Notes: generated from the sequence alone by a model not told the origin. DNA of 34,867 nt from an uncultured Holdemanella sp. (GCA_900754615.1 CAAEDN010000104.1:1-34867); one strand, 5' to 3'. Positions 1 through 7,783 are shown, numbered from the stretch's first letter. A program made the numbers and translations.

Positions 1-5
1 AAAAA

Positions 6-50
6 GACCGATATTCAGATTTTTAAATCTTGAATATTCGGTCCTTTTTT
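6..50. terminator. Intrinsic terminator (bidirectional)
   Basis: A long imperfect inverted repeat begins with GACCGATATTCAGATTT and returns as AAATC...GAATATTCGGTC with two small bulges. It is followed on the plus strand by CTTTTTT and preceded by AAAAA, so it can end transcription in both directions. It probably closes a gene lying left of the window. Confidence 0.8.
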
Positions 51-130
51 ATTAAGCTGAAACTTCTTTATCCGTTACAGCCCCTATGGCCCCCTTTTAA
101 AGGTTGATTTATTTCTAGTTTTATATATTC

Positions 131-176
131 ATAAAAAAGCTGTAACGAAATTTATTCATTTCACTACAGCTCCTTT
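131..176 (-). terminator. Terminator after the 995-177 gene pair
   Basis: Arms AGCTGTA (138-144) and TACAGCT (165-171), continued by GAAAT/ATTTC around an AC/AC internal loop, form a strong hairpin. Read on the minus strand it is followed by TTTTTTAT, directly after the stop codon of the 177-998 gene. The plus-strand side also has a T run, so it may act both ways. A second copy of the arm, CGTTACAGC at 73-81, is the reverse complement of 139-147 and could form an alternative pairing. The 51-130 stretch shows nothing else. Confidence 0.75.
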
Positions 177-998
177 TTAATTCATATATTCCGTATCAAA
201 AATATCATCATTTAATTCTTCGTCAATCATTTGGAAAAGCAATTCTTCGATATCCTTGCCATTCTCTAATTGTTCAAATAGGTCAGGTCTTTCATAGAAC
301 ATTTTATTAAAGAAGAATCCTGAAACTAATTGTTCATTCTGTTCATCTAAAGAACGACGTTCATTTTCTTCTACCCAAGGGCCATCGTTTTTAGATTCAA
401 TAACTTGAATGCGCTCTAACTCAATTTCTACATCACTTAGTTCTTCATCTAATAATTTTCCTGTTACTGGGTAAAATTCATCGGCTTCAGAATCAAAGAA
501 TGAAAGAAGGAACATGTCACCTTTTTCTAGACATAGATCGGCTATAGAACACATTTGCATTTCTTCCATTGAGTAATCAATACCTTCACAGTTGATCATA
601 AAGTCATAGCTACAAACGATGTCTAAGCATGACATCACAAAGTAAGTCATATCTGCTAATGGCAGTCTTTTAGGGAATGTGACTGTTCTAGTGGTATCAT
701 CCAATTGAAATTGAATCGTACAAATTTGAAATTTTTCCATTAAGAATGCCGTCTTTTCTTCAATACACACTTTTATACCTTCTTCAAAAGAACAGTCATG
801 AAGATTAGAACTATAGTCTAATAATTCATGTAGATAGGAATTCGCAATTTCTTGCAGTAAAAAGAATTGATATTTTTTATCATCTGGTGCATAACGAAAT
901 AATTCATTCAATGCGGGTTCTAATTTTTTGCTTTTTGTGATGGCTTCTAAAGTCATTTCCATCGTAGCATCCATTTGTTTTTCTAATTTCTTTTTCAT
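177..998 (-). CDS. Uncharacterised acidic protein, possibly pRiA4b ORF-3-like
   Basis: This is a 273-residue, strongly acidic, soluble protein with no signal peptide or membrane helix. I do not recognise it firmly. A central stretch (roughly residues 105-215) has an order of elements recalling the pRiA4b ORF-3-like fold: an FPKRLPLADM segment followed by a helix, a 'KGDMFLLSFFDSEADEF' segment where that family usually has a YDFGDxW motif, and a later DGPW. The diagnostic YDFGD core is absent, so this is only a weak structural guess. The C-terminal third is rich in Glu and Asp. Its ATG overlaps the TGA of the upstream gene (ATGA), so the two are translationally coupled and very likely cotranscribed. 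A terminator follows immediately. Confidence 0.75.
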   Translation of the reverse strand: MKKKLEKQMDATMEMTLEAITKSKKLEPALNELFRYAPDDKKYQFFLLQEIANSYLHELLDYSSNLHDCSFEEGIKVCIEEKTAFLMEKFQICTIQFQLDDTTRTVTFPKRLPLADMTYFVMSCLDIVCSYDFMINCEGIDYSMEEMQMCSIADLCLEKGDMFLLSFFDSEADEFYPVTGKLLDEELSDVEIELERIQVIESKNDGPWVEENERRSLDEQNEQLVSGFFFNKMFYERPDLFEQLENGKDIEELLFQMIDEELNDDIFDTEYMN

Positions 999-2002
999 TT
1001 TTCTACTCCAAATTGTTTTAACATTTCAAATATATCTTCAATTTCTTCTAAATTGTCTTCTACTAATGGAATTTTTAGTTCTCCACAAATATATTCGAGC
1101 CAATTTAAAATATATGGATTTCTAGCATATACATGTTTAGGCTTACCAAAATGTTCAATGGCACCAAAGAAATTATTCATGATGACTTCGTAGTCTTCCT
1201 GATCAGGATGTATTAAATCAAAATGAAGAATTTGATTGTTTCTTAAATCAAATACAATATATGCCAAAGGATTAATAGGTCTTTCAAAACCAGTATCATT
1301 TGTGGGAACCATCATATAGTCTATATCAATCGCAAGTTCTAAATCACTTGTTTCAATATTTTTAAAATGATCAATTAAATTTGTGTCATTTACATAAATT
1401 GTGTTATATCGATCAGGCTCTTCTGGTCTAGGTACTGTGTATGAAAACCAATTTCCATCCTCATCCTTTTGCGTATAATAGATGTCTCCATTTTCAAAAA
1501 CGGATTCTTGATATTCTTCATGCTTCAGTGTTTCCAGTAAACCTTTATATGTTTCTATCAACATTTTTACTTCACCATAATTAGGTAAGCTAGGAAAGCT
1601 TTTCTTTTCAAATGCTTTGAAATAAATCCAGTTTCCATTTCCACGAAAACGAAGACCTAATTGTTTGATGATTGAATACATGTCTTTATCTACTTCATCT
1701 CGATTTCCCCAATAACAAGTAATGCAGTTTTGATCCGACATGACAAATGTGGCGGGTACATTATAGTCATCATTGCAGATTTGACAAAAATCACTATATC
1801 CTTCCATACCGTGATAAACACTAATACCTGTACATGTTCCACTTTTGCCCATAATAGATACGAAGTTTGGTTCGTCATTTTTTTGGGTTTCAACCGCAAT
1901 TAAATCTAAATCCCAATAAGATTGCCAAGGTTTTAGTTTTGTGATTTCTAATGTAAGTTCATAAAGTTCTTTCCATTGTTCAAGTGTTGCTTGTTTTGCC
2001 AT
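995..2002 (-). CDS. Uncharacterised protein, DUF7309/DUF6930-like
   Basis: The 335-residue soluble protein seems to have two halves. The N-terminal part (about 1-140) opens with TLEQWKELYELTLEITKLKPW and resembles what I recall as DUF7309. The C-terminal part (about 190-335), with its ELAIDIDYMMVPTND and FFGAIEHFGKPKHVYARNP segments, resembles DUF6930. Both assignments are from memory of family patterns. There is no known activity; the FGKP segment followed by a residue-exchange-like beta/alpha pattern suggests a nucleic-acid or ligand-binding fold, but that is speculation. The start is supported by GAGGA 7-8 bases upstream, and a TATAAT box lies at 2020-2025 on the minus strand. The stop overlaps the start of the next gene, so the two proteins are probably made together and may interact. 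Confidence 0.75.
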   Translation of the reverse strand: MAKQATLEQWKELYELTLEITKLKPWQSYWDLDLIAVETQKNDEPNFVSIMGKSGTCTGISVYHGMEGYSDFCQICNDDYNVPATFVMSDQNCITCYWGNRDEVDKDMYSIIKQLGLRFRGNGNWIYFKAFEKKSFPSLPNYGEVKMLIETYKGLLETLKHEEYQESVFENGDIYYTQKDEDGNWFSYTVPRPEEPDRYNTIYVNDTNLIDHFKNIETSDLELAIDIDYMMVPTNDTGFERPINPLAYIVFDLRNNQILHFDLIHPDQEDYEVIMNNFFGAIEHFGKPKHVYARNPYILNWLEYICGELKIPLVEDNLEEIEDIFEMLKQFGVEK

Positions 2003-2057
2003 AATAATTCCTCAACTTTATTATATTAATAGTAACATTGAAGAACGTGAAACTCAA

Positions 2058-2543
2058 TTAAGATTCCTTTACGATTTTTCCACTTATATGTTCAGGAATG
2101 AGTTCAAAACATTGCACACTAGGTCCTGAATACTTTAATTCATGAACAATATAGTCTTGATCATTGGTAAATTTTAAACAGAGTTTTGTACAGATTTCTT
2201 TGATTTTTTCGGGATCATCTACAGTTTGAATCTTTCCAAATACAATTACACTATGATAATGAGTGGCCCATTCATCATCTTTCTTAAATCCCTTATCTAT
2301 GACGCAAAAGCTAGCTTTGTCACTTTGTTTTAAACAATCTATCTTATGTCCTTCTTTAGCGCCATGAAAATAAATATGCCCACTCTTTTCATCATACCAA
2401 TGAGTAATAGGAAATCCATATGGATAACCCGAATCACTCATTAAAGATAGTACACCATGTGGTTCATTAATAAGTATTTCAATACATTTTTCTTCCGATA
2501 ATTGTTGTTTAAATCTTCGCATTGTTTTAAACATAGTTTTCAC
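2058..2543 (-). CDS. Pyridoxamine 5'-phosphate oxidase family protein (NimA-like)
   Basis: A 161-residue split-barrel flavin-binding protein. The sequence shows the NimA-type pattern: an N-terminal helix, 'GVLSLMSDSGYPYGFPITHWYDEKSG', then IYFHGAKEGHKIDCLKQSDKASFCVID, which is the FMN-binding core of the family. Members bind FMN or haem and reduce small substrates such as nitroimidazoles; the physiological substrate here is unknown. The ATG at 2543 is chosen because AAAGGAG stands 8 bases upstream; in-frame ATGs 9 and 21 bases later have no better site. It is preceded by the terminator of the hydrolase gene, so it is either a separate unit or transcribed by read-through. Confidence 0.85.
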   Translation of the reverse strand: MKTMFKTMRRFKQQLSEEKCIEILINEPHGVLSLMSDSGYPYGFPITHWYDEKSGHIYFHGAKEGHKIDCLKQSDKASFCVIDKGFKKDDEWATHYHSVIVFGKIQTVDDPEKIKEICTKLCLKFTNDQDYIVHELKYSGPSVQCFELIPEHISGKIVKES

Positions 2544-2551
2544 TCCTTTAA

Positions 2552-2579
2552 CTAAAAAGGTGTAAATTAAATTACACCC
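2552..2579 (-). terminator. Terminator after the alpha/beta hydrolase gene
   Basis: GGTGTAA (2559-2565) and TTACACC (2572-2578) form a perfect 7-bp stem with a six-base loop. On the minus strand it is followed by TTTTTAG. It sits one base after the stop codon of the 2580-3503 gene. Confidence 0.8.
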
Positions 2580-3503
2580 TTATAAATTTGAATTCATAAA
2601 TTCAATGATTCCAGTTTCAACTTCATTTTTAATTTCATTATAATTATGAATTTCATGACGATAGCCAGAATATAATTTAGTAGTAACATGATGTCCAGTT
2701 TCTACAAGCCAGTTGCTGACTTGACATACACCCAGACCATATTCACCAACAGGATCTTGATCCCCGGCAATATTATAAATAGGTAGTTCGATAGGTACTT
2801 TTCTTGCCCATTGCGTTCCTTCAATCACAAGCATCATTTGAATAAAATCATAAATAGAACGATTGCTTGTGGGTCTTGTGAAGGCGTCAAAAGGATCTTG
2901 TGCATGATCAATTTGTACATATGGATCATGGCAGATCCATTCGTTTCCAATTTGAATTTCACCACAACGTTCACACATCCAGCCCATAAGTGAGCCTACA
3001 ATATTTGGATCAGATTCTGTACCGTGTCCTGCATCAATGATTTCTTTTAATTTTTTCCCAACTTCTTTTGCTCCACGAAAAACACCTGTTGTGCCACAAA
3101 TTGTTGCACCATTCAATTCATTTCCGTATTTCGCAATAAAATCTCTAGTGATAAATGAACCCATACTGTGACCAAACAAGAAGTAAGGTAAATTAGGATA
3201 CTTTTCACATACAATTTCCTTTAATGTGTGCTCATCCTCCATCATTGTGTGACATCCTTTGTCTCCCCAGTCACCCCATGCATTATTTACTATCGCAGTT
3301 TTTCCATGGCCTACATGATCATCAGCTGCAACAATATAGCCAGCGTCCAAGAAAGCCGATATCATATGGATATAGCGTCTTGAATGTTCACCAAATCCAT
3401 GAATTAATTGAACGATTCCATTCGGCTTGCAGGCAGGAACATAAATCCAACCTTGTACTTGATCACGTTCATTATAAGATCTAAAAGATACTTCGTGTAA
3501 CAT
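2580..3503 (-). CDS. Alpha/beta hydrolase, monoacylglycerol lipase/lysophospholipase-like
   Basis: A 307-residue cytoplasmic serine hydrolase of the Hydrolase_4 (serine aminopeptidase S33-like) group. Visible elements are the oxyanion HGFGEHS segment near residue 35, the DHVGHGKT strand turn, the nucleophile elbow GHSMGS (about residue 111-116), a likely acid residue in GDQDPVGEYG, and the catalytic histidine in YRHEIHN near the C-terminus. The family hydrolyses monoacylglycerols, lysophospholipids or other short esters; the substrate cannot be read from sequence. The middle carries an extra Cys-rich lid-like segment (WMCERCGE). AAGGAGG lies 8 bases before the ATG and a good promoter (3555-3583) precedes it, so it is probably monocistronic. 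Confidence 0.88.
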   Translation of the reverse strand: MLHEVSFRSYNERDQVQGWIYVPACKPNGIVQLIHGFGEHSRRYIHMISAFLDAGYIVAADDHVGHGKTAIVNNAWGDWGDKGCHTMMEDEHTLKEIVCEKYPNLPYFLFGHSMGSFITRDFIAKYGNELNGATICGTTGVFRGAKEVGKKLKEIIDAGHGTESDPNIVGSLMGWMCERCGEIQIGNEWICHDPYVQIDHAQDPFDAFTRPTSNRSIYDFIQMMLVIEGTQWARKVPIELPIYNIAGDQDPVGEYGLGVCQVSNWLVETGHHVTTKLYSGYRHEIHNYNEIKNEVETGIIEFMNSNL

Positions 3504-3554
3504 GTAATAATCCTCCTTTTTTTTGTAATGTTAACTCGTCCTATATCTGTTTTC

Positions 3555-3583
3555 ATTATACTCCTACAAAAAAACTATGTCAT
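3555..3583 (-). promoter_or_regulatory. Promoter of the alpha/beta hydrolase gene
   Basis: On the minus strand, ATGACA (3583-3578) and TATAAT (3560-3555) are separated by exactly 17 bases. The -35 box lies inside the stem of the preceding PAP2 terminator, so the two genes are packed head to tail. Confidence 0.65.
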
Positions 3584-3600
3584 TTTGTCGACATAGTTTT
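3568..3600 (-). terminator. Terminator after the PAP2 gene
   Basis: AAAACTATGTC (3571-3581) and GACATAGTTTT (3590-3600) make a perfect 11-bp stem with an 8-base loop, followed on the minus strand by a run of seven T. The stop codon of the PAP2 gene lies within the hairpin. Confidence 0.88.
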
Positions 3601-4086
3601 CTTCATAAATTTATAAACAACGTAGGCGAGTACAATTCCTGCAAGTATGTCTGTTGGATAGTGAACTCCCACATAGAGTCTAGAAAAGGCAATTAGTATC
3701 GCAAGTATTATAACTAGAATGCTGTATTTTTTTGGTAGACCATCATAAACCATAAAAGCACAAATAAAGGCAGAAGCCGTGTGCCCCGATGGAAATGAGT
3801 AATCAGTTGGTTTATCAACTAATGGAATCAATTGATTAAATGTATCAAATGGTCTAGGTCTTTGAAAAATAAGTTTTAATACAATGAATAATACTGTACA
3901 AATCAAAAATGCAATGATTGTTTCTTTTGCGAGCTTTCTAGTGTCTTTATTTTTCTTGAACATATAGAGTAATACAATTGCGAGAAGTGCATATAAAAAG
4001 TATTCATTGGTAATTAAAGTAAAGAATGGAGTTAATATATAGTGACGAATATTTTCTTGTATAAATAATAAAATTTGAATATCCAT
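3580..4086 (-). CDS. PAP2-family membrane phosphatase (undecaprenyl-PP phosphatase/BcrC or PgpB type)
   Basis: A 168-residue integral membrane phosphatase with about five hydrophobic segments. The three PAP2 motifs are all intact: K71-X6-R78P79, P99-S-G-H102 and S135R136-X5-H142-X3-D146. Family members dephosphorylate undecaprenyl pyrophosphate, phosphatidylglycerophosphate or phosphatidic acid at the outer membrane face; the choice cannot be made from sequence. The ATG at 4086 is preferred over one at 4119: AAAGGA stands 8 bases before it, while the upstream ATG has no ribosome site and a TATAAT box (4116-4111) lies inside the longer reading frame. Confidence 0.9.
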   Translation of the reverse strand: MDIQILLFIQENIRHYILTPFFTLITNEYFLYALLAIVLLYMFKKNKDTRKLAKETIIAFLICTVLFIVLKLIFQRPRPFDTFNQLIPLVDKPTDYSFPSGHTASAFICAFMVYDGLPKKYSILVIILAILIAFSRLYVGVHYPTDILAGIVLAYVVYKFMKKTMSTK

Positions 4087-4110
4087 AGAAATTTTCCTTT
4101 CAATAGGAGT

Positions 4111-4116
4111 ATTATA
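4111..4116 (-). promoter_or_regulatory. -10 box of the PAP2 gene
   Basis: A perfect TATAAT on the minus strand ends 24 bases before the preferred ATG, giving a short leader that contains the AAAGGA site. No convincing -35 box is seen. Confidence 0.45.
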
Positions 4117-4142
4117 CATATATATAGATAGGAAGTGAAGCT

Positions 4143-4892
4143 ATGCGACTAGAAAGAATAAGTTGGAAAGATTGTGAAGAATATTTTAAGAAACATGATA
4201 TGGTTATTTTAACTACGGGGAGTACAGAAAATCATGGAATTCATAATCCTTTAGGGACAGATACAATGATTCCTAATAAAATATTAGATCTTGTAGAAAA
4301 ACAAAGTGACATATTGATTGCACCTACTTTGCCTTATGGAGATGCGGATTTCCATACAGAATATACGGGAACAATTTCGATTGGTAGTGACTTATTAGAA
4401 ATGGTAATGGAAAGAATTAGTGATCGATTATATGATTGTGGGGCCAGACATTTCGTGTTTTTGAATGGTCATGGAGGGAATAGTCATGCATTAAGCAAGG
4501 TGTGTCGTCATTTATATAAAAAGGGTGCCGTGGGAACAATTTTTGATTGGTGGACGATTGCTGGAAAAATCAATCCAGAATGGGCTGGAGGCCATGGTGC
4601 AGGTCAGGAAACGGCTGCGATGTTGTATGTGGATGAAAGCTTAGTTCAAAAGGATAAAATAGAAGATTCGAATTTGAATGTTTTTACACCTTCTTTAACG
4701 GCATCTAATGCACAAACAGTCAACTTTAAAGGTGTGGATATTCCAGTCCCAAGAAGCAATCGTTTGAGTAGTGATAATGGCTGGTTTGGCAAGGACCATC
4801 CTAAATATGCAACGTATGAATGGGGTAAAGAGATGGTAGAAGCTACAGCTGATTTTCTTGTGGAATACATGAAAGAATTCCAAAAATTGTAG
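4143..4892 (+). CDS. Creatininase-family amidohydrolase
   Basis: A 249-residue cytoplasmic metal-dependent amidohydrolase. The family metal ligands are visible: E29 and H31 in GSTENHG, D40 in GTD, H110 in NGHGGN and E156 in GHGAGQETA. The family includes creatininase, formamide hydrolases of riboflavin and deazaflavin pathways, and the mycofactocin peptidase MftE. None of those pathways is encoded nearby, so the substrate is open. Length is normal for the family. The ribosome site is AGGAAG/GAAG just before the ATG. It is divergent from the PAP2 gene, with only 56 bases between them. A hairpin at 4936-4951 separates it from rmuC. Confidence 0.85.
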   Translation: MRLERISWKDCEEYFKKHDMVILTTGSTENHGIHNPLGTDTMIPNKILDLVEKQSDILIAPTLPYGDADFHTEYTGTISIGSDLLEMVMERISDRLYDCGARHFVFLNGHGGNSHALSKVCRHLYKKGAVGTIFDWWTIAGKINPEWAGGHGAGQETAAMLYVDESLVQKDKIEDSNLNVFTPSLTASNAQTVNFKGVDIPVPRSNRLSSDNGWFGKDHPKYATYEWGKEMVEATADFLVEYMKEFQKL

Positions 4893-4932
4893 TAATTCAT
4901 TTCGAGTTGAACTATAATAAATATATAAATTA

Positions 4933-4962
4933 GGGGACAAAACATTTTGTCTCTTTTCTTTT
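4933..4962 (+). terminator. Possible terminator or leader hairpin before rmuC
   Basis: GACAAAA (4936-4942) and TTTTGTC (4945-4951) pair perfectly, followed by TCTTTTCTTTTC. The two-base loop and A/T-rich stem make it a modest terminator. A TATAAT at 4913-4918 could start an rmuC transcript just upstream, in which case this hairpin would be a leader attenuator rather than the end of the creatininase unit. Confidence 0.45.
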
Positions 4963-4978
4963 CGGATGGAGGCTATAA

Positions 4979-5860
4979 ATGGAAATCATTATATTAATAT
5001 TATTATGCATTGTGATTGTATGTTTAATTGTTTTACTTGTGCAAAATAAGTCTAAAGAAGTTCTTTCTTCGAATTCAGATTCTTTGATTCTACAAAAGAA
5101 TTTTGAGTATTTATTAAAACAAGTACAGGATGTACAGAAGAGCCAAGCCACTTCTAGATTGAGTCTAAACCAAATGGAAGACTATTTATATCGTATGAAT
5201 ATGGTTATGACTAATACAAAATTAAGAGGAAACTGGGGAGAATATCAATTGGATATGCTTCTAAGTGTATATTGTGGACAGAATCCTGCAATTTATTCTA
5301 TGCAGTATACTTTACCCAACGGAAAAATTGCAGATTGCGCATTTCATTTACCGGATACAAAAAAGGTGTTGTGTATCGATTCTAAATTTCCGATGGAAAA
5401 CTATTTGAATTTACAGGAAGATGAAGATACATATCTAAGACCTTTTAAAATGAATATGAAAAAACATATTGATGATGTAGCGAATAAATATATCAATATG
5501 GATACAATGCCATACGCATTACTATTTGTACCCAGTGAAGCTATTTATCAATTTGTTTGTGCTAAGTGCGATGACTTATTTACATATGCTTTACAAAAAC
5601 GAGTGATGCTTGTCTCACCAACAACACTTGTAGCAGAAGTTATGACTTTGTTATCAAGTACAAAGGATTTTTATAGAACAAGTCATATGGAAGAGATTGA
5701 ACGAAATATATTATTGCTGCAGGAAGATGCGAATCGTCTTGTGGAAAGAAGCATAAAGGCAGAAAAAACTTTGGAAACTTTAGCAACACAATTTCATAAT
5801 GTTTCTATTTCTGCGCAAAAATTATCAAGTCGAATGACAAAGATGGGAGAAGACGAATGA
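4979..5860 (+). CDS. rmuC: DNA recombination protein RmuC family
   Basis: A 293-residue protein with an N-terminal membrane anchor (about residues 2-21), a coiled-coil linker, and the RmuC nuclease-like domain (about 80-230). The domain is recognised by LRGNWGEYQLDMLL, an IADCAF... strand, the VLCIDSKFPMENY core of the PD-(D/E)XK-like fold and the LLFVPSEAIY segment. A C-terminal helical part follows. RmuC limits DNA inversions and rearrangements in E. coli and is thought to act on branched DNA. At under 300 residues this is a compact form; many homologues exceed 400. GGAGG precedes the start, and the stop overlaps the macro domain gene by ATGA. Confidence 0.88.
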   Translation: MEIIILILLCIVIVCLIVLLVQNKSKEVLSSNSDSLILQKNFEYLLKQVQDVQKSQATSRLSLNQMEDYLYRMNMVMTNTKLRGNWGEYQLDMLLSVYCGQNPAIYSMQYTLPNGKIADCAFHLPDTKKVLCIDSKFPMENYLNLQEDEDTYLRPFKMNMKKHIDDVANKYINMDTMPYALLFVPSEAIYQFVCAKCDDLFTYALQKRVMLVSPTTLVAEVMTLLSSTKDFYRTSHMEEIERNILLLQEDANRLVERSIKAEKTLETLATQFHNVSISAQKLSSRMTKMGEDE

Positions 5861-6384
5861 TTAGTACATTAAAAGGAAATTTATCAATGTTGGATTTTGA
5901 TTTGATCGTAGATCCAACGAACCAACAGATTTTACCTATGCAAGGGGTAAGTGCACAAATTTTTCATCAAGCGGGAAATGAAATGAAAAAGGCTTGCCAG
6001 GCATTAAATGGCTTAGAAGTAGGAAAGGCAAAAATGACGGATGCTTTTAAACTACCGTGTAAAGCTGTTATTCATACATGTGGACCACGCTATATAGATG
6101 GAACACATAATGAAAATGAATATTTAGCAGCATGTTATTGGAACAGTATGGCATTAGCTTATGATTACATGCGTAAGCACAATATGGAATCGATTAATAT
6201 TGCATTCCCATGTATTTCTACTGGTATCAATGGATATCCAAATCATGAGGCTTGCTTAATTGCAATTCAAACAGTGAAGCGTTTAATGAATAAATTTCCA
6301 GAAACAAAAGTGATACATGTTTGTTTTGTATGTGATAAAACAGAAGATTATATGCTGTATAAAGAGGCGTTAAAATTACGATGA
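5857..6384 (+). CDS. Divergent macro domain protein
   Basis: A 175-residue single macro domain. The second half is typical: VIHTCGP, then AFPCISTGINGYP, which matches the phosphate-binding loop 2 of YmdB-type proteins. The first half is unusual. The NAAN motif is DPTN (19-22), the glycine-rich loop is ILPMQGV, and the residue aligned by eye with the YmdB catalytic Asp35 (GGGVDGAIH) is Ser32. The fold and ADP-ribose pocket may persist while deacetylase or ADP-ribosyl-hydrolase activity is likely lost or changed. It lies between rmuC and mnmM, overlapping both by four bases, so it is certainly in that operon. Confidence 0.85.
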   Translation: MISTLKGNLSMLDFDLIVDPTNQQILPMQGVSAQIFHQAGNEMKKACQALNGLEVGKAKMTDAFKLPCKAVIHTCGPRYIDGTHNENEYLAACYWNSMALAYDYMRKHNMESINIAFPCISTGINGYPNHEACLIAIQTVKRLMNKFPETKVIHVCFVCDKTEDYMLYKEALKLR

Positions 6385-6908
6385 AATCGATGGTGGATCA
6401 ATCACATGAATTTTTGAAGCCAGTTTTGCATAAACAAGCAGTATGTATTGATGCAACATTAGGGCAAGGAAAAGATACAGATTTTTTTCTATCTATGGAT
6501 GTGCATAAGGTGTATGGTTTTGAAATTCAAAGGGATGTATTTGAAAATACAAAAACCAGATTTGAGGATAATAGGACTTGTTTCTTTAATATTGGACATG
6601 AGCATATGAAACGGTATATTCATGAACCAGTAGATGCGATTATTTTTAATTTTGGTTATTTTCCAAATGGAAATCATGAAATAGTGACTCAATCTTCATC
6701 GAGTGTAATGGCGGTTGAACAAGCATTGTATCTTTTAAAAGTAAAAGGAAGAATGGCACTTGTGATGTATCCACATGAATCTGGTAAAAAAGAAGCAAAG
6801 TGTGTTGAGAATTTTTTAAAGACGCAAACAGGAATTCAGGTTCAAAAAGTACAAAACCTATTAGTGGATCATTGCCCATATTTATTATTGATTGAGAAAA
6901 GAAGATAA
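6381..6908 (+). CDS. mnmM: tRNA (mnm5s2U34) methyltransferase MnmM (YtqB family)
   Basis: A 175-residue Rossmann-fold SAM methyltransferase of the YtqB/rRNA_methylase (PF06962) family. The family signature is clear: DATLGQGKDTDFFL for SAM binding, the acidic end of strand 2 in YGFEIQ, FNFGYFPNGNHEIVTQSSSS (the family's FNLGYLPGGDK..T motif), and a late VMYPHESGKKEA segment equal to the usual YpGHeeGkxE. B. subtilis YtqB/MnmM makes the last methyl transfer to give mnm5 at the wobble uridine of some tRNAs. Start overlaps the preceding stop. A bidirectional terminator follows. Confidence 0.88.
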   Translation: MKSMVDQSHEFLKPVLHKQAVCIDATLGQGKDTDFFLSMDVHKVYGFEIQRDVFENTKTRFEDNRTCFFNIGHEHMKRYIHEPVDAIIFNFGYFPNGNHEIVTQSSSSVMAVEQALYLLKVKGRMALVMYPHESGKKEAKCVENFLKTQTGIQVQKVQNLLVDHCPYLLLIEKRR

Positions 6909-6943
6909 ATAAAGAGACAACGCGACATTACGTTGCCTTATTT
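6907..6943. terminator. Bidirectional terminator between mnmM and the phosphoesterase gene
   Basis: AAATAA...CAACG and CGTTG...TTATTT pair around an eight-base loop, with one mismatch. T-rich tracts flank it on both strands. It contains or touches the stop codons of both convergent genes. Confidence 0.7.
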
Positions 6944-7777
6944 GTTTTGAAGCATGAAATAATAAACTTCTGGTTTTGCCATGAAGCGAAGATTTGTGTG
7001 TGTACAACCGACTCCTGTTGAAATTATATATGGAAAGGAAAGCTTTTTTGCATGAGAACGATTCAATAGTTTGGAACCATTGATTGATTTATATCCTCCT
7101 AAAACAGGGAATGTAATTTGTGTTCCATGCGAATGTCCGCATAGTGCAAGTGAAATGGATTTTGTTGATAATTCTTCATTTGTGATGGCATCTGGCATGT
7201 GAGAAATCAATAAATTATATTGTTCATTTGAGGTTGAAATTTTATTGATTTTTGGCTGACTGGATAAAGCACTTAAAGTAATGCCATCATCTTGTTCATT
7301 TGTGAGTAAAATGGTTTTATTTTCCAATATTTCAAATTGAGACTGAGTTAAAATTGAACGTACAACATCATTGTTTGCCTCGTCTTTTTCACCTAAAACA
7401 CAGAATTTACCTAAAGGAGCATGAATAGAGGATAGTTTTTTGGTGATATAAGTTCTATCTTTTTGTGTCATTTCGCAAGATGTGTCAAAAAGATCTCCAC
7501 CGAAAATGAGAATATCTGGATCTAAATGTTGGATTGTATCAAAGAGCTTATTAGCTCTTTCTTTGTTTTCAAATTTACCATACTGTAAATCTGTAAAATA
7601 TACAATGGAGATATCATTCATAGATTTAGGGATTTTTGCGTCTTTTAGAGTTTGATATTGAATGTTTAATTGATTTGGCTCAATCTTTTTTGCGAATGTT
7701 AGTGATCCAAGCATGCTGAATACAATTGCGAAAAGAATGAGAATGATAATAAACATTTTCTTTTGTAAATTTGTCAT
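6938..7777 (-). CDS. Membrane-anchored metallophosphoesterase with altered metal-site motifs
   Basis: A 279-residue protein with an N-terminal signal anchor (about residues 8-26) and an extracytoplasmic calcineurin-like domain of the YkuE type. Present are D63, GD (94-95), H193 in SHMPD and H215/H217 in CGHSHG. Two motifs differ from the family consensus: the DxH motif reads D63-L-Q65, and GNHD reads G129-E-K-D132, so a metal-bridging Asn and the active-site His are both replaced. YkuE-like enzymes act on phosphoesters or lipid headgroups at the cell surface; this one may have changed activity. No ribosome site is visible upstream, and a promoter lies directly against the ATG (see 7784-7792). 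The minus-strand terminator of RNase J separates it from rnj. Confidence 0.82.
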   Translation of the reverse strand: MTNLQKKMFIIILILFAIVFSMLGSLTFAKKIEPNQLNIQYQTLKDAKIPKSMNDISIVYFTDLQYGKFENKERANKLFDTIQHLDPDILIFGGDLFDTSCEMTQKDRTYITKKLSSIHAPLGKFCVLGEKDEANNDVVRSILTQSQFEILENKTILLTNEQDDGITLSALSSQPKINKISTSNEQYNLLISHMPDAITNEELSTKSISLALCGHSHGTQITFPVLGGYKSINGSKLLNRSHAKKLSFPYIISTGVGCTHTNLRFMAKPEVYYFMLQNK

Positions 7778-7783
7778 GTTCTT

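Noticed and set aside
928..1125. Hydrophobic 65-codon plus-strand frame
   Set aside because: Reverse strand of the two coupled minus genes; the hydrophobicity comes from Glu/Lys codons read backwards.
4143..4892. Creatininase homologue as a mycofactocin-type peptidase for the SCIFF peptide
   Set aside because: MftE is in this family, but the gene is over 22 kb from the radical SAM maturase and sits in another unit.
4887..4918. Promoter TTGTAG...TATAAT before rmuC
   Set aside because: Spacing is 20 bases and the -35 is poor; kept only as a remark in the hairpin entry.
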